A program made the position numbers and the translations under genes. Positions 21,851 to 34,406 of a DNA stretch of 64,000 bases are shown piece by piece; within the stretch, counting starts at the first letter, position 1, and each line of letters begins with the position of its first letter. Origin of the DNA: Parelaphostrongylus tenuis. Its lineage: Eukaryota; Nematoda; Chromadorea; Rhabditida; Metastrongylidae. The DNA lies in contig JAHQIW010000688.1 of the NCBI GenBank assembly GCA_019055375.1, forward strand, positions 42,546-106,545, given 5' to 3'. The notes under the pieces are model-generated. The model did not search any database, was not told where the DNA came from, and worked only from the letters and a program-made list of their open reading frames with translations.

Positions 21851-24474
21851 ATTTTTTATTGAATTTTGGACTATAAGTCGACCACTATGTAGCATTCTCA
21901 TCATTCTCAGTAGGAGTTGATAATTCTAAAGTTTAAATTTCCTCATAGGAGGGTTTCAGCATAGGAGGACGTGGATTCCGCAAGTAGCAAGATGATATCA
22001 ACTACCTCAAAAATTCTTTATCTGGAAACAGAAAGAACATGCACAGTAGACGTTAAATATTTCATTTCATATCATTCCAGAGCATTTACTAAGGATATCC
22101 TGTTGTCAGGCTTATGTCTCACTTTTTGTCTTACTCCGATCTATACTGATAACTTTTGAACCAGACTTTTGCTTCGTATCACATCAGTGTATATTATTCC
22201 AGAACTCGAAATTATCGTCAGTGTTTGCACTTTATGGAGTGTTTCCATGCCAGAAATTTCGTGAAGGACTTATGTCAGAATCATCTTTCGCAACCATGAT
22301 ATATCCGTAACTATGCTTATTTAGGGTACGATTTTCCAGTACATAAAACTCAAATGTTCCACTTGCTTTTGCCTCCTGAAAGTTCAAATAGATATCATAG
22401 ATACAAACTATAACAAATTTTCCATTTTCTGCAAAGATCATTGATAAAGCACGAAACATTTGACACTCAACACTTATTCGCGGGTGACGTCGCTCTGATA
22501 GCCTTTTGACTATTTCAAGGCTTTCGGGCTCGCAAATGGCTCAAAAAAATCAAAATCTTCTAATGCATGTCATTAACTAGATTTTGCTACTTCAGAGCAT
22601 AGGGTAATGAAGTGAGGTGCATGTCAAATGTACAATGACAATGAGTTGTTTGAAGGCCACCTGGACAAAACCCAGTGAATGCACGAATTCCTACATCAAG
22701 GTCCCTGCTTTCTGATTTTGACATTCTCTTAAATGGAAAAAATTTTGGTGGCAAAAAAAAACCTTGCAAAAGCCTATATTGATCGACATAAAACAAAATC
22801 CAGCTTTTACTACAAAACGCTCTTGTAATAAGTTTCCATAAATAAGAAATAGTAATAGTCAAGCTTCTTCTTATTAGCCTTTCACATTTAGCGCGCTTAT
22901 GAATTATCATCTGTTTATGGTGAGGTTTGCGTATGAGCAAATTTAGATCATCTTCAGATGTGTACTGAAGGGCTTAGAAGAAGGCAATGAATGAAATCGC
23001 ATTGAGAATCCACTACTATATGGAAGCAAAGGAGTAATTGTACTAGAAAATGGTTATGGAAAGAATCGCATGAAGTCATCAGGTGTTGTCCTGTGATAAA
23101 ATAGTCCTACACTTATAGGATGGATGATGGATGAAAAGCAACTGTAGAAGCCGCTGAAAATTCATAGAAAGTAACGCTGAGCAAAGCTTTCCTGCTAACT
23201 TTGTCAAACGCTTTACGTTTCTCATTAAGGTGGGTTTTTATGAAGCGGTCCCAGTTCTTAACAAATTCTAATCGATGTGCAGAACAAACGAAATCTTACA
23301 GTATATTTCATATAACAAAGTTTCATTTCGTTTCTGCAGAGGTCGCCAACTCTTCAGTGGCATGGCTCAATCTTTAAATGTCCTGAAGAGGTCACCTGAA
23401 AAATCCGAGGTGCTGCTTTGCAAAATAAGCATTTAATTCGACTATTTCAATATTCTAGGCTCTTAAAGTATTTCAAAAATCAGTATTGTAGGCTCTCAAA
23501 GTATCCCGAGAAATTTCATGAAAAACAGAGCTTCACAACAAACACTGCTGCCTCACAAGAATGAGAAGTTGCATGTATGTTTAGAGAGTCTGTAGTTGAT
23601 CTTTTCTGCGATTTAATACGTCAGTGCTTTAGTACGGGTCGACGGTCTCGCCCGCTAGGTCTCATTAGAGCCACCCGCCCCAGCAGCCGCACTACTTAAT
23701 GGGGAAGGTGGGACACAGTATATTAAGACCTCACAACAAGAAATGTTACTCGGAGTTTTTTACTGTCCATAAAAAATCTCGAGAAAGCTTGAAATCACCC
23801 TCTCTGAAATTATGGATGTTCTGAAACCAGGTCTCAAAGAACAGTTTGTTATCAGGTTTCAACATCCTACGTCCACTATTCCCTATTAAGAGAGTGATCA
23901 GAGGGAGGAGGAGGGAGAGGGATGAAGGGGGGGGGGGAGGGGCTTGTGACTTTGAAGGAGACTGTCGAAACGCACGTAGGCCATTTACCACATGATGGAA
24001 ATAACGTTAATTTTGTGAGTGGCAAACGGCGAGATCGCGCGACGAGCGCAAGACGTTGCGATGTGGATGTGAAAGTTATCTGATGAGCTTTGGATTGTTG
24101 TCGTCACTGAATGTAATTTCGTCGAAACCAGATGGAAAAAATCTGGTAGAAAAGATTTCGATAAGCTATCTGTAGTAGAAGCAAAAGCGATGCTTATTCG
24201 TAAGATTATTCAAGTTGAAGGCGAAATACTAACGCAAACGTGGTATCTTGAACTGCTATTGAACATTTCTATACTATCTTATCCATATTCATTCGTATTG
24301 TAATCATATTAATCTTTTACTTTGTATTTCAAAGACATTTCGCCTGTTCATTGCAGCAAATGAATACTAATCAGATAATCAATTGCTTCATCAGTTTATT
24401 CTTCTGAAATTAAAAATTACGATGGAAATGCTTTCGGTGCCTTTACATTAGAGTGCTTTTATAGATTTGGCTCA

Positions 24475-24660
24475 AAACAATATATGATCTGATAACATAT
24501 CACCCTTCATAGGATCTCTTATGGTACTTATAAAATGCGAGACACGTGTTCTAGCGATATAGTCTTATCAGCAGTGCGGTGGCTGTCGGTTCAGTCAATT
24601 TTTTCTGAGGGGATAAGCCCTCTAGATATAAAGGAACAGACTTCGAATTGCTAGTTTGAG
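24475..24660 (-). repeat. F3 hammerhead relic in left arm
   Basis: The minus strand reads CTGATAAG, then AGAACACGTGTCTCGC and the tail CATAAGAGATCCTATGAAG. The core residues have changed (CTGATAA, GAAC). Mirrored at 34,905-35,092. Confidence 0.5.
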
Positions 24661-24825
24661 GAAAAACTTTCTCAACACCAACGAGAAATCTAAATGTTAT
24701 GTTTGTTTACAAAGTATCGATTATTGTAAATACATGAGAATATCCAGAAATATTTCCATACAAAAAACTCCCACGGCAACGCTAGATAAGATGAGTCTAC
24801 GATGCGTTGAAGGAAAAGTAACCAA

Positions 24826-25160
24826 CAAGGATTCGTTGGAAGCGCGCCTTGTTTCAGCAAAACAATGGTAAACCTCGCTTTACAACGAAGACTAAAGAGA
24901 AGTTTGACGAACTGGAGGAAGTCAAAGTGTTGCCGCACTCAGCCTGCAGTCCATGTACCGTGCTGCCTGATTGCGGTCTTTCCCTCTCAATAGAACTATT
25001 CCTGCGTGACCGCCGATTTGAGACATTTGATCAAGTTGAAGAGGCTTTTCAGTAATTTTTTAATTCGAAGCCCAAGGAACGGTATTTCGAGCACACCCGA
25101 GTGCTCGCAGATCGTTGGCAGAAGATCGTGGATAATGATAATCTTTATTGCGCAGAATGA
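24826..25160 (+). pseudogene. Mariner transposase remnant, C-terminal part
   Basis: Encodes FQQNNGKPRFTTKTKEKF, then VLPHSACSP, and after one stop a stretch ending RWQKIVDNDN. This order matches the C-terminal third of mariner-family DDE transposases, which carry a QDNARPH-like catalytic block, an LPHPxYSPDLxPxDY block and RWxxVIDxxGxYF near the end. The catalytic D of the first block is replaced (QQNN), and an in-frame stop follows EEAFQ. The N-terminal two thirds and the element ends are not recognisable. A related remnant lies at 62.3-62.46 kb. Confidence 0.75.
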
Positions 25161-25324
25161 CTATTGTTGTTTTCAATTTAATGTATGTATAAACTTCGAG
25201 TCTTCAGCGGACGTTAAGGAACCTTTTCCTCAACCTAATAATGGACCTTTCGCAGCGTTGTTGCACGGGCAGCAGGCAACCCGGGATAAAAATGGGTCGT
25301 GTCGTGTCAACGCTCAACTCAAGC

Positions 25325-25510
25325 TTGGGAGCTTAGCCTAGTGGAAGCGATGTCCGTCAAAACTCAGCCCGGAATTGATCCCCGTCATCCTCTTCGCCCC
25401 CCTCCTTTTTCACACTTCTTGGCAGGAGCCAAGCTATCCTCGTGATTACAAGAAAGCGTTCTCAACCAACATTCTGCGACATTCCATAAAACGTCGGAAA
25501 GCGAATAGAA
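25325..25510 (+). repeat. SINE-B copy in left arm
   Basis: Box-A-like TTAGCCTAGTGGAAGCG and box-B-like GGAATTGATCC are followed by the SINE-B body (CCAAGCTATCCTCGTGATTAC, then CAACCAACATTCTGCGACATT). Related copies lie at 14.1, 30.4 and 48.7 kb. Confidence 0.6.
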
Positions 25511-26195
25511 AGCTATAAGTACTAAGATCGGAATTAGTAGCGGATATTTGGCAGTTTATTGAGAGGAGGAGACTAAAATTACGGAAAACGATGCAACATA
25601 GTTCCTTCTGCAATTCTAACACAAAAAATCTAAAAATATCTATAAAACGAAGAAAAATCTATACATGGGTGAACTGAAGGGATACTACTGATGTGGCGTG
25701 CGAGAACTTCGAAACCTACGTATATTACTAAAGATGTCATACCACATCTCTAAAGGCTTAAAAATTCTATTAGACTATACTTAGTTTTGAGCGAGGTTTC
25801 AAATACAGTCTATAAGATTTGGTTTTTTTTCCTTTTAGTACTTCAAATCAGGTATTGCCCGTTGAAATATTTTCGATAGTTGTTTCTGCTTTTGTTAATT
25901 GCTGCTGTGTAGAACCTTTCAAGCACCTAAGCGAACAGGAAAGCTGCCAGAAGCCGTAGCTGATAGCTCTTATTTAGATAAGAATAGTTCGACATTGTGC
26001 GCTGCTACGTGTCCTTTCCAAACGGCCGTGTGAGTTTTGAGTGAGAGAGATGATGGGTTCATGAGTGGATTTGGAGTATTTGAACAACATTCATTTAAAT
26101 GCTCGCAACAGTGAGATATCTTGTGCATCGGCCGAAATTCACTGTACCGGTACATTGTCGTACTGAGAGAGTAAGGAAAATACTAAGGCAGGGTG

Positions 26196-27600
26196 AAGTC
26201 TAAGGAAGCCCTGGCTAAGCTTGCCTCAGGATCCCAAGATAAAACAGCTGCGCATTTTCGTGTGCTGGGGTCCGCACATTTTGTGGAGGTGAACTGTCCA
26301 GGCATCCAAGCGTTAGTATATTTCTATCCTACTTATTTTTCGCTTTCATGTGAACAATAAATTGCCGTTATCATCAACACAAAATATATATAATCAGTTC
26401 CTATTTCCGAAGTCCGCTTTTACGACACAAATACTCTTGTTATGGTAGCAAATGAGCCAGTGCAGCACCCATAATAACTGCAGTGATTGAAAATTTGAAT
26501 ACGCCCATTTGTTGAAAATGGTGGCGCACACAACATGTGATGCCGTTCAGCAAAAACTCTTGGAAATTTCTTTATGGTCAGGGCAGTTCAAGATTATAGA
26601 TCCGACAGAATTATAGAACATACTTCGTTTCTCGTTCTATATATATCAACTTTCAATGTGTACGCTTAAGTGTACAGTGAGCATTACCTGTCGTAGTGAC
26701 TTTTATCGGTGGATATGTGCACTGATTATACGTGACTTGTGTACTTTGTAAGCTGAATGCCGTCAAGAGTATTTTGCGCACCTCGTCCAGTTCCAATCTC
26801 TTCAAAATAACGTCAATGTGGCTCGTAGTGGCCTCCCAACAACTACACCAGAGACTTACTGTGCCAGGTATTTGATTTCAGTGGGTATCTCCCGCACTCT
26901 TACCAAGGTGAGTGAATTCTCGTCTGCATGATTTGTTGTACTGCTTGTTCTGATCCAAATTATTACCATTACTGCATGCAATAAAGAGCTAAATTTGTTG
27001 GTGTTTGCAGAAAAAGTCTTTGCAGAAAAACACCATCTCATTCTGAAAACTAATAAATGGTGCAAAATTCCCGTGTATTACTGCTTAGCTATACCTGGTT
27101 TGCCCTAGCTTTGCTCTACACATCTGTTCTTGCGACGACTCAAAACTGACAACTCGACAGTGTGTTGATGCGGCTATGACTACTTCTTGCAAAATATTAT
27201 GACTTTATTTTGGCAATAGATTGTGCTAGCCAAGTATATTATCCACGCTTTATATTCTGCGATATACGTGCATGGTGTATAGGGGTGCAGGACTGATAAA
27301 GTATTGGTATTGACCGTAGATCGTAATTTGGAAATACAGTTAAAGCCGTTATGAATTTCAAACAGAAAGGATAAGTGCCTGCAAACTGATGCCCATCTGT
27401 CAATCGTAGAAGTTATAAGAAGTTTATCTAAGTGAATCTTTTCAAGTTTTCGTCATCAGTAACATCAATATTAGATTACGAAGAGCAAACATATCATATG
27501 TTAATAATATATGTGATCCTTGGATTCTGTGTAAGACCAATGTTGTTGGGACAGTAATAGTGGGAGAAGTTCATTGGTGAATGAATATTTTCAGCAAAGG
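26196..27600. other. Inverted-repeat spacer, no recognisable gene
   Basis: No gene, repeat or RNA recognised. A short VARSGLPTTTPETY-like reading near 26.82 kb faintly recalls a mariner linker but is too short to call. Confidence 0.45.
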
Positions 27601-27621
27601 CCTCGCAACATCGGTAAAATC

Positions 27622-27738
27622 TAGGTATCTTATACCTTTCGTTTCGAGTGTTTTTTTACGACCACGCTCAAATTCAAAGATATCTCGTAATTATTATTTG
27701 AGCCAACTTGTCATGTGGTCTGTTAAAATGGGCTACTG
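27622..27738 (-). mobile_element. F1 fragment, inverted leader of tandem dimer
   Basis: The reverse complement runs from the ribozyme's 3' arm (AGCCCATTTTAACAGACCAC) through the CTCAAATAATAATTACGAG and GAGCGTGGTC blocks to ACTCGAAACGAAAGGTATAAG. The same kind of truncated inverted leader stands before the main copies at 1.4 and 49.2 kb. Confidence 0.7.
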
Positions 27739-27741
27739 ATA

Positions 27742-27803
27742 GAGCCCGACACAACATTATATGAGTCCGTTAAGGTCGAAACACTTGTATAGGGCTTTAT
27801 AAG
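27742..27803 (+). ncRNA. Hammerhead ribozyme relic, F1 dimer, first
   Basis: GAAA, ACACTTGTA and stem I (GCCC/GGGC) remain. The CTGATGA block reads TATATGA and extra bases lie between stem I and the core. Inactive as written. Confidence 0.6.
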
Positions 27804-28059
27804 TCAGCCCATTTCAACAGACCACATGACATTAGGCCAAATAATGATTACGAGATATGTTTAAATTTGAGCGTGGTCTTGAGAAAACAATCAAAACGAA
27901 AGGTATGATATACTGACGATACCAGACAGGAGCAACCTAGTGTACAACGCTGTCTATTCAATGATAATTTCACTTGACATACATTGTAAAACAATCGTCG
28001 TCACCTACTCTTAATATAAAGGGACTGAACGCCTCGAGAGGACTAGGTAAAGTTGAAGG

Positions 28060-28120
28060 GTACTGCCCGGACTGGTGAGACGTCAAGGCGGAAATCGTCA
28101 ATGGTATCGGGCTCTATAAG
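28060..28120 (+). ncRNA. Hammerhead ribozyme relic, F1 dimer, second
   Basis: Stem I is strong (GCCCGG/ATCGGGC). CTGGTGA replaces CTGATGA (A6 lost), and stem III is enlarged. Inactive as written. Confidence 0.6.
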
Positions 28121-28567
28121 TCAGCCCATTTTAACAAACCGCATGACATGTTGGCTCATATAATAATCACGATATGTGTCTAAGAATTTACAAGGATTGC
28201 AAAGTGTTTTTTTTCAAGAAAGTACTCAACAAGTTTGATAATGTGATCTCGATAATGCCATGTTGGTACTACATATTGAAAAACCGTGCATGTGAGTTAT
28301 ATGTAAAAGTCGTAGATTGTAGAATTTGTTTTTTCGATTCACGTTAATACCGTATAGTTTGAAAATGTGCGCAATAACTACGGGAATTGCGTTGCTCTCG
28401 CAAGGATATGGTTTTCGTGTTGTAAAGTAGAAATATCTAGGACAGGATAAACACTGTTCGATCCATTCATTGCTCGATGGTCTATTACTTTTAGATAGAC
28501 ATAAGCCGGAAAGATGCACAGTTTATTTCATATATTGCATTGTTGACTTCTCGTTCTAGGCGACCGT

Positions 28568-28700
28568 TTGCAAATGCAGAGAAGAATGCGAGGAGAACGG
28601 ACCCGATGCTAACATTCGAATCGCTCTGTTCACTACACTATGCCACATCTGTCTGGACCAATTCGCCATGATGATATTTGTAGTCTGCACAGATTTTTTC
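28568..28700 (+). pseudogene. Gene fragment X, copy 2
   Basis: A plausible splice acceptor (TTCTCGTTCTAG) precedes a frame reading TVCKCREECEENGPDANIR, then ALFTTLCHICLDQFAMM. The second half is nearly identical to the copies at 10.7 and 49.7 kb, while the first half differs. Downstream the frame continues to 28,868 without similarity to the other copies. Function unknown. Confidence 0.45.
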
Positions 28701-29294
28701 TCAAAACGAAAGTGTAAAACTACGTGTGTAACTCAAACCGTAAGAATCCCAGAAATTGACAAGTGTTTGTCGTCAATTGGTGCGATTTTCATGTTCCTTC
28801 TATCTTACACTTTTCTGGAACTCCGTTCCCCGTTCCAGTGCATAAGGCAGTCACCGTGTTGTCGATGACGATGCAATGTGGTAGTGGCATCATGGCGTTA
28901 GGAAACTGCAAGTAGCTTTATTTTCAAACGTTTGTTCGAAAAAAAAAACTTAGAAATATACGACAATTAGTTCTTGCAGGTGAATTTTTTACGTTTTCTT
29001 ATTTGTATCACTTCACAATATGATGATTTGAGCAGAGATATTGCTATGCTCCAGCTGAGATGAGAATAACGATGTTCTACCAGTATTCTTTTTTTTAGCC
29101 TGCAAAAGTCCGTCGTTACAAGTCGTAGTGCAACTCAATATTTATCTTACTACGGCCGCGATAATATTGCAAACATTTATTTCGATCAAGTAAGGAGTTT
29201 GAAGCGCTTTGCTGCCACAATATGTACACTTCTGAAACTGCTTGCTGGGAATGAAATATAGTAAGTTATCACGCAAATCTAGTAATCATTTTGA

Positions 29295-29640
29295 GCTTTT
29301 CACGACGTCTGTTGTGGTACTTATATAAAGCACGGCTCGTGTTACAGCCTTACAGCCTTGTCAAGTGGAGGAGTCTTTCGTTCTAGTCAGTTCTTTGGTG
29401 AGACATCTACTACATAGAAAAACTGACTCCGAAATATTTGAGCTTGCTCCAAGGTGACAAAATCACCCAACGAGTAGAGTTGTACATCTGATGGCCTACG
29501 GACTAGTAAAAGGTGTATTGTCATGCTTTTCTTTTCGACTGTTTTTGTGCATAACAGACCTCATGAAAAGCTCAAAATATGTTGTCGGATTACTTCATTT
29601 TGAGCTTGGTCTCAAAAGAGTTGAAAAGTATGGTGTGCCA
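29295..29640. mobile_element. F3 element with inverted ends
   Basis: The left end GAGCTTTTCACGACGTCTG and right end CATAACAGACCTCATGAAAAGCTC are inverted copies of each other. The interior (CAAGGTGACAAAATCACCCAAC, then GGTGTATTGTC) matches the F3 element at 40.65-40.98 kb. Ribozyme cores have decayed beyond a confident call. Confidence 0.55.
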
Positions 29641-30359
29641 AAATTTTGCAAATAACTAGAGCTAAACAGTCATGCATGAAATCCTTCGTACGTGGAAAAG
29701 ATTGAAGTTGACGAAATAAAGTTCTTTCATCTACTTCAAGCCCTTCTGAACTAACAGAGCATTTTGCAAGTTTCATCTGCGGCCTTCGCTCGATACGCGC
29801 TGGAGGATCTACTTCACAATTTGGAATGTCACGATAGGAAGTGATATGAAGATTGACTAAACATTACTCAGTAACCACATCAATATCTGCGGCAACCTAA
29901 CTTTCATCACGACCTTCAATATTGTATAGACTTGTACTAGAGCCAAAATTCTTTCCACTCGCGTCGATTTTGTTGTTGAGAATAACGCGGCGACGATCAA
30001 TGGGCGCATTGAAGTGGATGTACCGTAAATACACTGCTAGTTGATTTTTATGATTATTGACATCATATTCGAATCACAGCACAATACAGTCGCCGTTTTT
30101 CTCATACATCATAAATGACATCCTACAAATTTGTTACTGACTTCGACCAGTGCTTGAGCTCATAGTCACATATGCTGCCGTCTAGAATGCTGGGATCAGT
30201 CCGAAAGGGTGGGCGTTAATAAACCGTCTTTGTAATTCTCGTCAGAATTTGTAGACTAAAGGGTTATATATCATATTTTTTTAGAGCACTTTATTCGAGT
30301 CCGTCTTCATAGTATCTTTTTTCAGTGCGCGGATCTTAGTACTTCTGGTATTCAAATCC

Positions 30360-30530
30360 GTTTTTGTCTTCTTGAACATCGTAGAATACTGGTTGAGCAG
30401 ATCTCATACAATCTCGAAGATAGCCTTGCTGTGGAGTTCCATAAGGCGTTTTTGTGGTCTGCCGGAGAGGGTTGAAAGGTTGAGGCTCGGTTCTAAGCGC
30501 GCCACCACGAGCATCACCGCTACTTGAACC
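30360..30530 (-). repeat. SINE-B copy
   Basis: The reverse complement contains TGGAACTCCACAGCAAGGCT and CTCAACCAGTATTCTACG. It matches 48.78-48.86 kb closely and the arms at 25.43-25.49 kb more distantly. Confidence 0.65.
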
Positions 30531-30901
30531 GCCGGCACCCCCAAAATATCGTCCTTTGGCATCATTTTCGCAAATTCAGGGAGACAGACCCCTTTGTTTG
30601 AACAACTGGAGTAGTAAGATGGTCTTGCGCATTTCGAGCATTCTGCTGCTAGTACCAATCACAAGTGATAGTCCAAGTCGATATTTACATAACTACAACA
30701 CTAATAGCACAAAAATCCAAGCTGTTCTAGTACCCATAAAACACTCGCAAAGTTTCAGCAAAAAAATGGTTTTAATTCCAATCTTTCACAGTAAGCCATC
30801 TGCCCTTTATTTCTAGCGCGAGATGATTAGCCTAGCAATATTGAAATCAATCTTTTTAGTTTAAGGGCCCGTAGCACAAATCATATCCTCGTTGGTTGAT
30901 G

Positions 30902-31735
30902 TCAGAGGTGAAAACATACACATTTCATTTGCTTTGGATTCACAGTTACAGTCTTGCATTCCAAAGGATCATATTTGATTTGAACCATGAGCTGATTCAA
31001 AATGCTTGAGATTATGGCATCAGGAAGGCCTGCGCTACGGCCTTGCTGTTCGAGGACCTCAACAATCTGAAGAAGAAACATTTCCATTGCTTTATAAATG
31101 TATCCACAATTAAAATATGTTAAGCTATGCTGAATCGTTGTTGAGCCATATGCTGACAAAAACCAAAAAACCTAAGCTTATTTTCCTCACTCTTCGTGGA
31201 ATCACGGCGGAGAAACCCGTAGCCGGAAGCTTATGAACTTACTGTTTGCATTACAAGACGAGACACGAAAGATTTAGCACCATCCGAAGTAGTTGCAATA
31301 CCACTAGGATCTGAGCAGTGGCACTAGTTGAAGCAGTGAAAACCATGAGCCGCAGGTAGTTTGAAGCCGCTCACATTGAAGTTCCTTGTCATTCCTGCAA
31401 CGAAATTGGCTAAGTATTGTAGCGTGGAGGACAAAGACCAATAGCTCAGTTTGACGTATGTTTCTAATACTGATTTTTTTAGTCTTTTACTATTCACTTC
31501 TCAAAATCTTTATCGTCATTACATTTGGAATAGGACAGTCTATGATAGGTGATAAACTATTATATGTATTATCATCGAGAAGGATATAATTTCATACATA
31601 AAAATTGTGAAATTGTGCACAAATAAGAAACTTCTATATATTACCTTGACCTTGTGGCACTACTCCACATCCAAATACTACCGCGATTTTGATAAGAAGT
31701 GAAACCAGAAGCGTCGAAAATCTTGTCCGTGTTCA
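30902..31735 (-). pseudogene. Nematode secreted-family pseudogene, copy 1
   Basis: Three exons are visible on the minus strand. Exon A (to 31,645) has a hydrophobic signal-peptide-like stretch and then VFGCGVVPQGQ, with donor GTAATA. Exon B (31,394-31,243, 152 bp) starts after TTGCAG, reads MTRNFNVSGFKLP and ends GAKSFVSRLVMQT with donor GTAAGT. Exon C (31,066-about 30,920) starts after TTCTTCAG and reads IVEVLEQQGRSAGLPDAIIS and on to DPLECK. The parts match a nematode secreted family I remember only by sequence pattern, with no known function. No in-frame ATG precedes exon A. The middle of exon B is shifted out of frame and restored, leaving a stop in the main frame. Exon C is intact. The paralogue is at 50.5-51.3 kb. 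Confidence 0.75.
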
Positions 31736-32139
31736 AAAAATTATTCATTTATGGCTCCTTAAAGCACAACAAATATTGCACACCTAGTGAAAGCAATGTA
31801 CTTCCTTCAAAATCATAGCTATGCGCAATGTAGGTAACAAGTATGGCACAAGTACATGTAGTCAGCGTAATCAGGACGTGTTTTCGCAGCTTTTTTACTT
31901 CCAGAGGAGCTTATGAGGTTGCTGACTTGTTTGTTTGCAATGTGAAAATATTCGAAGCGAGGTACATGACAATTTTTTCAATGGAAAAGCATATGGTAAT
32001 AGAATAATGCGAGTAATATGTAGGGCAGATATGAAACGTGAGCAAGAAGAGTGAAAACGAGAAATTAATAGAAATGCCACTGAATAATCTGACACACACG
32101 AGCCACGACTTAATTTGATTACCATCATCTCATTTTCAC

Positions 32140-33170
32140 TTTAGCGCCGTAAAATTCCGACTTTCCAGAAATAAAAGGAAACCCATCGGCAATACACCAG
32201 CGTTAACAGTACACATTCAAGAAAATTTCTGTGAAGAGCGATGCTAGTTGACAAAACAAGACTCAACTTTTAGTAGCGAAATTTTCTTGGAAAGCGACTT
32301 GACTACCTAAAAACCGCATATATCATTCTCAGAACCTCTTTGCTGATATGGGCAACGGCTAACAGCTACAACAACAAATTTTGCGGACTTTCGTTGAAGG
32401 ATCAGAGGTGAGTGGGAAGCAACATGGGTCCAGAAATCTACCATTTTATGGAATGAAGCGCGAAATCGTATCATAATCGTTCACTGAGAGAGCTATACAC
32501 TGACGTACTAGTTTTGTCGTGGATAAAGAAGACTACATCTACTCTCTTGGAGTTATCGGTGTAATGAGACAAGGATAGGGAAGCGGACGCTCTTAATAAC
32601 GCGACTGAGAACAACGAATAAGGGTTGCTCTGCTCACCTTTTGAGACAATCTCAATTTCTCAGCAAGATGGATGTTTGTGGAACGCTGTCAGTTTTTCGC
32701 AGTTGCTACCATGCAAAATCAAATTTATTGTTGTCAATTTCGTACTGTAAACTCACTCCATTTGTGCAACGTTTGCAAACGCTTTGCCAATTTTGCTCGT
32801 TTATGCAGTTCTTTGCAAAAATCAATCTAAAGAAGTTTAAACGCTAATTCATTACAATGAGTGGTTATCCAGACCCACTATGTCTTAGGTCTTTGGGGGC
32901 TTAAAAAATTCCACACCGAAAAAGGCTTTCAAGATAACGTTGGTGAATGTTGCTAGTAAATGAGCTACACAGACTGCATTCAATGAGTCCAACATTTTTT
33001 ACTAGTGGATAGTAGTAGAGATTGCTCTACTGTGTGATGAAGTGCTCTTCAGCACAAGTTGTTTTGGATATTAGAATATTAAGAACAGTTTAGTTCACCA
33101 TTACAATAGTGATTGGAGTAATAGTGCAAACTAGAAAATTCTACTAATTGCAATTATGTCAGCAATAGTG
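32140..33170 (+). repeat. R4 repeat copy
   Basis: Blocks such as TAAAATTCCGACTTTCCAGAAA, TGTTTGTGGAACGCTGTCAGTTTTTCGCAG-like and CATTACAATAGTGATTGG recur in the same order at 38.23-39.07 and 51.64-52.75 kb. No coding frame is shared by the copies. Confidence 0.45.
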
Positions 33171-33239
33171 TATTAAGTCGAAAAATTACCAGCAGAAGCT
33201 CTAGAACGGCCGACATTGTTGTGAATATTTCTATGATTG

Positions 33240-33345
33240 CAGAAGCTGACTAAGCAGTTCCGCGTTGTAAAAGCACCCTTCTGTAGCAGTTCCGGTTGTA
33301 CCACTTCCTTGTTGTAGCGATCTCGTGTCATAGAAGTTCCGTGCC
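33240..33345. repeat. Degenerate minisatellite, GTAGCAGTTCCG type
   Basis: Units of about 17-20 bp vary on TTGTAGCAGTTCCGYGTT. These are the reverse complement of the units at 5.2 and 8.7 kb. It ends 27 bp before the right inverted arm begins. Confidence 0.55.
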
Positions 33346-34066
33346 GAATCAAATGGCTTGCTGAGCGACGAACACCCTGCCTTAGTATTTTCCTTACTCT
33401 CTCAGTACGACAATGTACCGGTACAGTGAATTTCGGCCGATGCACAAGATATCTCACTGTTGCGAGCATTTAAATGAATGTTGTTCAAATACTCCAAATC
33501 CACTCATGAACCCATCATCTCTCTCACTCAAAACTCACACGGCCGTTTGGAAAGGACACGTAGCAGCGCACAATGTCGAACTATTCTTATCTAAATAAGA
33601 GCTATCAGCTACGGCTTCTGGCAGCTTTCCTGTTCGCTTAGGTGCTTGAAAGGTTCTACACAGCAGCAATTAACAAAAGCAGAAACAACTATCGAAAATA
33701 TTTCAACGGGCAATACCTGATTTGAAGTACTAAAAGGAAAAAAAACCAAATCTTATAGACTGTATTTGAAACCTCGCTCAAAACTAAGTATAGTCTAATA
33801 GAATTTTTAAGCCTTTAGAGATGTGGTATGACATCTTTAGTAATATACGTAGGTTTCGAAGTTCTCGCACGCCACATCAGTAGTATCCCTTCAGTTCACC
33901 CATGTATAGATTTTTCTTCGTTTTATAGATATTTTTAGATTTTTTGTGTTAGAATTGCAGAAGGAACTATGTTGCATCGTTTTCCGTAATTTTAGTCTCC
34001 TCCTCTCAATAAACTGCCAAATATCCGCTACTAATTCCGATCTTAGTACTTATAGCTTTCTATTCG

Positions 34067-34242
34067 CTTTCCGACGTTTTATGGAATGTCGCAGAATGTT
34101 GGTTGAGAACGCTTTCTTGTAATCACGAGGATAGCTTGGCTCCTGCCAAGAAGTGTGAAAAAGGAGGGGGCGAAGAGGATGACGGGGATCAATTCCGGGC
34201 TGAGTTTTGACGGACATCGCTTCCACTAGGCTAAGCTCCCAA
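34067..34242 (-). repeat. SINE-B copy in right arm
   Basis: Mirror of 25,325-25,500. Confidence 0.6.
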
Positions 34243-34406
34243 GCTTGAGTTGAGCGTTGACACGACACGACCCATTTTTATCCCGGGTTGCCTGCTGCCC
34301 GTGCAACAACGCTGCGAAAGGTCCATTATTAGGTTGAGGAAAAGGTTCCTTAACGTCCGCTGAAGACTCGAAGTTTATACATACATTAAATTGAAAACAA
34401 CAATAG

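Larger units (their letters stand above)
22695..26195 (+). repeat. Large inverted repeat, left arm (3.5 kb)
   Basis: This is the reverse complement of 33,373-36,870. Paired positions sum to 59,565-59,568 along the whole arm, so very few indels separate the copies. I saw only scattered substitutions and one-base differences, for example around 22.7-22.9 kb and in the G-run near 23.93 kb. Each arm carries the same fossils: an F3 relic, a mariner remnant and a SINE-B copy, all older than the duplication. No TSD or terminal motif marks the outer ends. It is not itself an obvious transposon, and a recent segmental inverted duplication fits better. Confidence 0.9.
27739..28260 (+). mobile_element. 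F1 retrozyme tandem dimer
   Basis: Two hammerhead relics lie exactly 317 bp apart, measured on the shared TCAGCCC that follows each (27,804 and 28,121). A complete unit body separates them, and part of a third unit follows to about 28,260. Tandem integration is expected when a circular or multimeric RNA is copied. Both ribozymes have decayed. Confidence 0.75.

Noticed and set aside
26780..26880. Mariner N-terminal linker reading (VARSGLPTTTPETY)
   Set aside because: Too short, with no flanking similarity or catalytic residues.
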